From Metaphire vulgaris (lineage: Eukaryota > Annelida > Clitellata > Crassiclitellata > Megascolecidae): DNA of 64,000 bases. The position numbers and the translations under genes are program-made. Positions 12,651 through 21,600 of the stretch are shown one piece after another (position 1 is the stretch's first letter; every line of letters begins with the position of its first letter). The stretch is from contig CM030852.1 in assembly GCA_018105865.1 (NCBI GenBank), positions 13,961,945 through 14,025,944 on the forward strand, given 5' to 3'. A model generated the notes under the pieces. That model saw nothing but the letters and a program-made list of their open reading frames with translations, ran no database searches and was not told the DNA's origin.

Positions 12651-15600
12651 TGATTTTAAGTGGTTTAGGAGGCTAAGTAAGCCTGTGTGAAAACCACTGA
12701 TGTAACCATCTGCATTCAATAACCTAGTTTTTCAAGATAGCCTTTGAATCCGTTTAAATACCAACCATATGAAGAGCACCTTTGAGTAGAAATGTAAAAG
12801 GCGCTACACAAATGCTACATTACATCACATTACGTGTGACATGGCACTGGAACTCCGAGTGACAGATTCAAAGCCTTGAAAACACGACACAATCACAAAA
12901 TGATGAGGCAAAACTCGAAAATCCAAGAGAATGAAATTGAAATGAAGGCATGAGACCCACTTGATAGATCCTGATGTATTCCGAAGAACGGAAGCAGCAT
13001 AGGCCTGCGTCACTCCAACAAGACTCTTTCCATCCACCTCTATGATTTGGTCATTCACCTGAATTCTGAACAATTTGAAGAAATATTGAATGGCAAAATC
13101 ACTTACGACAGACATCATTGGATTCTGAACACATGAATCGGAAATTATAAAACAAAGTAAGTAAGTAAGTAAAAATCAAGATTGTGTTAATCAAATTACA
13201 TTCAGAAACGTGGGGAAAAATGGTCAGCATTCTTTCAGTTTTGCTTTTTTGATGTTCAGTTTCGGTTGTCATTTATAGTTTTACCAGCGTCCATTTCAGT
13301 TTCAGTTTTCCAGCTCTTACGCTTTTAGTTTCAGTTTTGTTTAAACTGAGGACTGTTTTTCAGTTATTTTGCTGTTCAGCTTCAGCTGACTGAAGGAACA
13401 TAGAAAGAGATCCCAAATTCAGGCACAATCGATGTCTAATCTGCATATATTGTCATATATTGTCATATTGCATATATTGTCATATTGTCATTTAAGATGA
13501 TGATGATGATGATAATAAAATTATTCTCCTACAGTAGAACTTTGTTATAATGCGCTTAGCAGGTCTGTTAAATGTAGTACGTAATATCCGAGGTAAGTTA
13601 TATCCAATACCACCTAATACGATAAGCGCATCACACAGGACCGTACATTGCAGTACTTTATAACCGAGTCCGTTATAACAAAGTTCTACTGTACTCTTGG
13701 CTAAAAACATTTGGCTAAGCCAGCACAACATTGGAGAAACCAAGAATACAATATCATTGCAACGTGCCTTCCATCTCTTTGTGCTGCTCCACCTTCGGTT
13801 AACGTCTTTATGAAGATTCCAAGTTTCTCCAGTCCAGAATCAGCCCCAACCCCCATCCCGATGATACTTATGCCGAGCCCGTCAGGCCCTGGAAAATATA
13901 ATGCACACAGCCATTCAGTAATTCATTCATTCATTCAGTCAGTTGGTCGGTCAGTCAGTCAGCCAGTCGGTCGGTCGGTCAGTCAGCCAGCCAGTCATTT
14001 AGTCAGTCAGTTTGTCAGTTCCTGTTGATTTGTATTTACCATAACTTGATCAAAACTTGAAGCCAGCCTAAAATATCGCAAGCAACAAGAATGTCTCAAC
14101 TAATCTTATATAATCTTAAACTTCTATAGCGCCACTTCGTAATGCATAGAAACATCAGTCAATGAATGACCCACTAGATCACAATCACACAAGATCCAGG
14201 TCAAATCCAGGACATCAGGCTATTGTGAATAAGCCAGGTGAAAAATATAAGGTTTAGAAAAAATTAATGCCTCAACACATATTTTACAAAGGCAATTCTA
14301 TTACTGCACATTTTATGAAGAAATAGCCAAGGAGTAAAAGCTGTTGTCCCACACAAGACACTGCTAATTTTTCACTTTTAAAATCTTAAAAACGTTGTTT
14401 TTACATATTAAATCACATATGATTTCAAATATGTAACATTTTCAATTGCACAAAAATGGACCACTGACATTGAAACTTATCACTAGAATTTACTGTCAAT
14501 ACCACATTAGTACATTAGAAACCGTTATCACACATTCTGTCTTAAAATTCTGCAAATGAAATCGCATGGAAAATCTTGCCCTGCCTTTCACTAGCTCAAC
14601 TTCATGAAGATCCATCTTTTCCACTCGTTTTTCCAGTTCATATTCCGCAGAGGCAGCCATCGGATCGACATCTTCGTTCCGGCGATCATATTCTTCCATT
14701 GAATAAGTTACGAAAACCTGATCAAGAGAAAGAACAAAGCGGTAAAACAGAAAACTGCTTTTATAACGTGTCAACATTGAACACTATAACATTCATTATA
14801 CACAGTGTCCAGAAAAAAGGGAACCTTTCAATAATTATGAAAACCAATGTCAATAAATTATATTTTTTATTCCAGACCTCATTTCAATTTTAATATAAAA
14901 ATTAAATTGAAAATGATCTTCATTTGAAAAGACTTTTTTTGTCAATGAAATAGAAAATGACACCAGCCAATAAATATGCAGAAAATTGTAATTTGTGACA
15001 GCTGACCACAAAGTTACAAACTGTTCGAATGAATGTACAGATTCTAATTAAATTTTGTGCTAATGATACAAATATATGTCTCTCTTTATGTGTTTAAAAT
15101 TTTGTCTAAATCGGTACAGATTCTAGGTAGTTATTGCAAAATGTTTAGGGGTTTCCTTTATTCCAAACCTGGTGTATAAAAATTGATGCAATATTTTGCA
15201 TTAAAAATTTTCACCCAAAATTATACTTATTCACATCTCAATATCATGGGAAATCGTATTACTTCAAAGCATATCACCAAGGCTAAGCAAGTTAACTTTG
15301 ACTAGTACTTGGCCAGGAGACCACCACACCCAAGTACTCAGTGACACCATCCTTAAAATGCACACCTGATGGAAATTAAATGAAAATGCTCCTCTGAATG
15401 TATCTTTTCAAATCCGTAGCAAGTCCATTTCAGCAAATCTGAGCCTAGCACACAGCAAAGTAGATGGCTTCTGGCCAGTGGCGGTTCCACGTGGAGGGGA
15501 CGAGTGGGGATGCATCCCCCGGACTTTCTTTTTGCTTGTGAAACCTACTTTTTGGGTAAAAGTCTAGCAAAACTAACCGGGGATGACTTTCTTTTGCTCG

Positions 15601-17608
15601 TCAACCTATTTTTCGGGCTAAAAATGTAGTAAAACGAGGGATAAAATTCCCTTGTTCCAGCCTTTTTCGGCAAAGTTGAGTGATTTTTCCCTTCTATTTT
15701 CATCCCCCACCAACCTTCTATGAATTCATTCACACCTCCCCACCAAGAAACTCTGGAACTGCCACTGCTTCTGGCTACCCCATGGGTTCAAAGTTACTCA
15801 AAAAAATTATGCAACGTTCAGTTGAGTCAGCAGTCAGAAGAATAGTTATTCACATACTGCATCATAATGACCTCATATATTTGTGTGATATATATTATAT
15901 ATACATATATATGTGTGTGTGTGTGTGTGTGTGTTTATAATGCCTTGCATAACACCATAACATTATCGTCCCACCTTTATGGGTTCTGCACTGAATTTGA
16001 CCTTGTGATTATTTATTGAAACAACAGATGGCGACAGAGGTTCATCTTCGTCTTCTTCTTCGTCGACGGGAAGACCGTCGATTTCGTAGAAAAACAAGCC
16101 GTCGTCGTAGTTTTCGTGCACGTGACGCAAACCGGAGACTGTCGAAATATAAAATATTTTGATGAGATAGAGCCAATATTATGACAATTTTCTCATCAAA
16201 TATCTTGACATGATATGTTATAATTTCAGGCAAAAGTACAGGGTGGTGCGCAAAAAAAACAGACTATATTAAATGCAAACCTAAATGTGACCAATCCAGT
16301 TTTTTGTGCCACTCTGTATAAAAGCATAAAAGTGTTTAATTTCTGTGAAGCAGCAATGGGGGAGAGCTATTGACACCCGAAAGTTTCTGACCGTCAAGGG
16401 AGTCAGACAGTCACAAAGAATTTTTTATATCTATCGGGGGTCAAGTTCAATCAGTTAGGGGTTTAAACCTCCACACCCTTAGACAAATCAAACACTGTTT
16501 AAATGGTTTGGTTGCCTTCGAACTACCACAAAATTTGTGCTTTATTTACTTCACAGTGTGGCCGGACAAAATGTCATGGACAAAATGTCACGGGTTTGTG
16601 GGTTTGGGTTACATTTTATCCCCATTACATCTTGTTCTTGACATTTTGTCCCCATGACATTTTGTCCTAGCACCCTTCACAGAAATCTAAAACCCTAGAT
16701 ATTCAATCGAAATTAGAACTTTAAATCAAATTGCCTGCCTACCACAACAACTGCTTTGGTGAAATCATCTAATACATAAACTAATGAACTTCATGACATA
16801 CTTGTATCATTGAATACAACTTACCAGTATTTGGCAAACAGCAAAAGTTATTACAGAAATGTAAAAATTGTTGAATTTTTTATAAGACCTCAAATCAAAG
16901 AAGAAGCTAAGAAATAACTCAAACACACTCACAATTACATTACACAGGTATGGAAAGTAATATTCATAATTGTTAAACTACAATGATGAAAACATGCTTA
17001 CAATTAAACATATAAAGATACAGCATAAATTGGTTGAAAAGATTAAGAAGTGAGCTCACCTTCTTCCTCCAAATTCTTATTTTCATCCCCAAAAATTTCA
17101 TCGTCCCTAACATTTTAATAAAAAGACATACATTTAATAGATGTCAACATTTCAAATAAAATTTTAAAAAGAGCATCAGTCACAATTAATGACAAAACTG
17201 TCATCAATCAAAATCTTCTCTTGCAAGTGCATGTCATCCCTTTACCTTTGTCTTATATGTCACTTCAGTGACTTATTAGACAGAGATTGTCTTGAAAGTA
17301 ACAAATAATGCAGACAACAGGTCAAATGCAAAAGAACCATAGATCTGCAAAATCTTGCTTCTTGGATCTTTTAATTTAAAGCAACGGTCAAACTCTATGT
17401 TGCTCATCTTAATCTAAAAGCTATCTTTAAATCAAAAATTCAAATTATGTCAAATCACTACTACTACCACCACCACCACAACAACTACTACTACTAACAC
17501 CACCACTACTACTATTACTACTACTACTGCTACTACTACTACTGCTACTACTACTACTTCTACTAACACCACCACCACCACCACCACCAATAGTACTGCT
17601 ACTGCTAT

Positions 17609-17677
<69 letters not shown>

Positions 17678-17694
17678 AACTACTATTACTAACA

Positions 17695-17733
<39 letters not shown>

Positions 17734-17876
17734 AACTACTACTATTACTCTTATTTTTAAACTGTGCCATAAAACCTAATACCATATAATTATGGCCTTG
17801 TGTTAGTCTCATCACTGTTATATTAGGTGTCCTAGCAGTATTTGTACTGCATGCCACCCTAATCAGTTCCTGATTA

Positions 17877-17912
<36 letters not shown>

Positions 17913-18617
17913 TTTTATTATTATTATTATTTATTATTATTATTATTATTGTCATCATTATTATTACTTTTATTATTATTATTACCATATAATTTCAGTT
18001 ACTTACATAAACTAATAAATGATTGAAAACCCAACATGCCAAAACCCATATCAATTCAACAAAATCCAGTCTGTATGGAGGTTTAGCATAGCATAACAAG
18101 ACATCACATGTGTTGCACTGGATTGGGACATCCTCAAATGGAAGCCAAATGAGAAACAGCCATCCAAGTGCTTCAAAACACATTTAACCCACACAACAGT
18201 TCCTGTTTTCTCAGACAACAACACTTCACTCCCACGCAAAGCTTAATAGGACAAATGAAATAACTGTATGACTGATTAACACATGCTAAAAGTTCACAGC
18301 CTCTATAACCAATTACATCATAAGCACTTACACTAGACACGCATTTGACACAAAATGCAATATTGTAAATACATTTTCATATTATATATATACATATATT
18401 ATATGTGTATGTATATATATACATATATCTGTGTATAATGTATATATACATATGTATGTATGAAAGGCAAAGCTCAGAAAGGGAGACCAAGGACATCGAT
18501 GCTGGAGTGGATGTTCGACACTAACAACAAGTATTCAGCCCTGAAGATAAAAGCTCAACATAGAGAGGAGTGGCAACACTGGAGTCTGGAACCTGTCTTT
18601 GGACAAGCACCTGAAGA

Positions 18618-18689
<72 letters not shown>

Positions 18690-21600
18690 CTATAAATACA
18701 ACATGTCCAGGAAAAAATGGAACCTTTAATAATTACGAAAACCAATGTCAATTATTTAGAATTGTCTATTCCAGATTTCATTTCAATTCTAATATAAAAT
18801 TAAATTGAAAATGATCTTCATTTGGAAACATTTTGCTTGTTTGTCAACACACTCAATTACGTAGAAAATGACGTCAGCCAATAAATAGACAGAAAACTGT
18901 AATCTGTAATCAGCTGACCGTAAATGTTACAAACCACTTAAAAAAGTAATCGGATTCTAATAAAATTTTGCACTAATGACACAAATAGATCCGCTTTGTG
19001 TGCTTAAAATTGTGTCCAAATCGGTGCAGATTCTAGGTAGTTATTGTGATATGTTTAGGGGTTCCCATTTCCACAGACACAGTGTATATGTGCAAATATA
19101 TAATATAAAAAATGCAATGTTTAACAATAACATAAAATAATATAACACAATATACAATGTAACATAAAAGGAAATATGTGTTGTGTTCAGCAGTTTTCAA
19201 TAGTGTTTAAGGTTCTATTGGAGGAGTGTTAGGCCATTAGGTATTGCTAAGAGAAACATTAAAATTGTCAAAAATTTTAGAAAAATGAAGGAAAAGGGTT
19301 AAGAGCAAAAGTATACTGGCAGGCAGTGGCGGTTCCACGTGGGGATGAGTGGGGATGCATCCCCCCACTGGATTTCTGGACTTTTTCTTTTGCTTGTGAA
19401 ACCTATTTTTTTGGGTAAAAGTCTAGTAAAACTACGGGAAAAAAACTGCGGATGACCTTTTTATTTTTCCTTGTTAACGTATTTTTTGGTAAAAGTGCAG
19501 TCAAATTAGGGAAAATTCCTTTTGTCAGCTTTTTTCGGCAAAGTTTATTGAATTATTTCCTTCTCTTTTCAACTCCCCCACCAAGAAATCCTGGAACCGC
19601 CACTGCTGGGAGGCCAATGTGCATGCATAAAGTATACAAAGAGTTCCAACAGTAATATTCAAAAATATTAATCCGTAAGAAAAACAAATTTGATACGTTT
19701 CTAACAAATGATAATAACTTGAAATAATGACGACTTACATGTCTTTGCTGAGCAGGGCTTCTTGCTCCGAGGGAGTCAAAGAATCGACACTTTCCGCAGG
19801 ACTCGAGGGCCTCGGCTGGTCGGGACAGATGCCCGGAAGGCTATCCGGAGCCGACCTCAACCCGCTGATATGCACGTAATCCATGTCTGCGTCTTCCGAA
19901 GATGTCGATTCAGAGAGGGCGCTTTGTTCCAGTTCTCTCACGTCGGTGGTGACCTTGCTGTGATCGTCGCCGGAAATGGCAGACGAGTTGAGTATGACGG
20001 TGCTCGCGCTGTCCGACGACTGGCCGTCGGACGAGCACGCGGAGTTCCGAACGGAGCAGGAGAGCGGCGACACGTGCCCCGTCCGATCGAGAATCTCGTG
20101 ATCGAGCGCCGCGCTCAGACGCCTCCCTTCGCACTCGAACTCCGCGCTCAGGCGCTTCTGGCTCCGAGTCGTTGAGTCGCAGCGGAGCCGCGGCTCCTCA
20201 ACGGCCGGAACTGGGCCAGATGGGGGCTCCGCGACGGCCTGCTTCTCGGTGTCGCGGTCTTTGAAGTCGCAGTCGACGACGCTGCCCTGAAGAGTCGGAC
20301 ACGACTCGCTGTCGGTTTCGCTGGAGTGCATGACGTCCTTCGGCGGCAGGTGCACCCCCGCTACCACCAATCCGTTCACCATCTTCTGACCGAGAAACTT
20401 GAGCGACCAGCTGCCGCCCGCCTCCGACAACGGCGAGCTCAGCGGCGCCGCCGACAGGTCGTGACTGCTGTCGGACCTCGCCATCTCCTCCCCGGACCCG
20501 CTGCTGTACGTGCTCTCGCTCATCTTCGATTCCATCCCCTCGTGAAGGCTCTCGCCGTACGTCCGTCTCCAGTAGCTGTCGGCCTCGTTCAGCGAGGCCT
20601 CGATGTCCTCCTTGGAAAGCGACTTCTCGTCCCGCGACCTGCGCTTCGGAAGCAGCACCCCGACCCCGCAGCTTCGACTTGGACCGCTCGTGGAAGCCGT
20701 CTCGACGTTTTTGCTCAGGTTGTAGCGGTTTCTGCGTAGGACAACATCGCCGATCCGCCCTTCCAACTCAACAGAACTAGAGATCTCTACACCAGAAACG
20801 CCAAATTCGGCGCCGCCGGCGACGGGCTGGACATCGCCGGACGCTTCGAGTGACCGCGGGGAATCCGGGCTCTGTTCCAGCTCGTCCGCAGTCGATGACT
20901 TCGCCTCGCACCCGTCGGTGCCCGCAGCACGAGAGCTTTCGTACGTCTTCGAATCGGACGTTCTCAGGAAACGGTTTGGTTTCGCCGGAACCGGAGGATG
21001 AGTTAGTGATCTTGGTTTCGTCAAAGCATCTTTCTCGGTGACATTCGCCGGAGAAAGTGCACGAGACTCGGAACAACTGCGGGGTGCTTCGTTCACCGAG
21101 TCCGTCTCGGGGCACAAAACCTGACCGACAGGTCCGTTGGTCGCTGCCGATTTCGCTTGTTGAGGAGGAGCCCAAGGCAAGCTTCGATGCAGTAAATGTT
21201 CTTCCTGAGTCAGACGGCGTCGGCGACAAAGACTGCCGACAGTCTGAAGGCGACGATGTCAAATGTCGCGACGTGGACGGCGACTCGCTCGACGACCGGC
21301 CGAACTTCCGCGAAACCTGCCTCGATGTTACCCCGCCGTCCTTCGTCGTGCCCTGCTGCTCTCCCATTTTCTCGAATATCGCGAGGGTGTTTCGAAAACG
21401 CAGGATGTGATCGTTTGTCTCCGCGACGTCCTTGACGCCGCTGCTGCTGCCGCCGCCGTCGCTCGGCTGCGCCAGATTCAGATGCTGCGACTCTCTTCGA
21501 CGCTTTATCTCCGGCGACGAGATGACCCCTGCGAACGGAGCGCTGACCGGCCGAGCCGCCAGGGTCGCGGCGTCGTTCGCGGCTCCGACCCCTTTCTCCG

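Noticed and set aside
21206..21323. Small intron in neurabin exon 1 (GGG|GTAACA ... CTCAG|GAAGAA, phase 0/0)
   Set aside because: Kept only as an alternative. The would-be intron reads as good Ser-rich coding sequence and has a weak donor, so a one-base error seems likelier.
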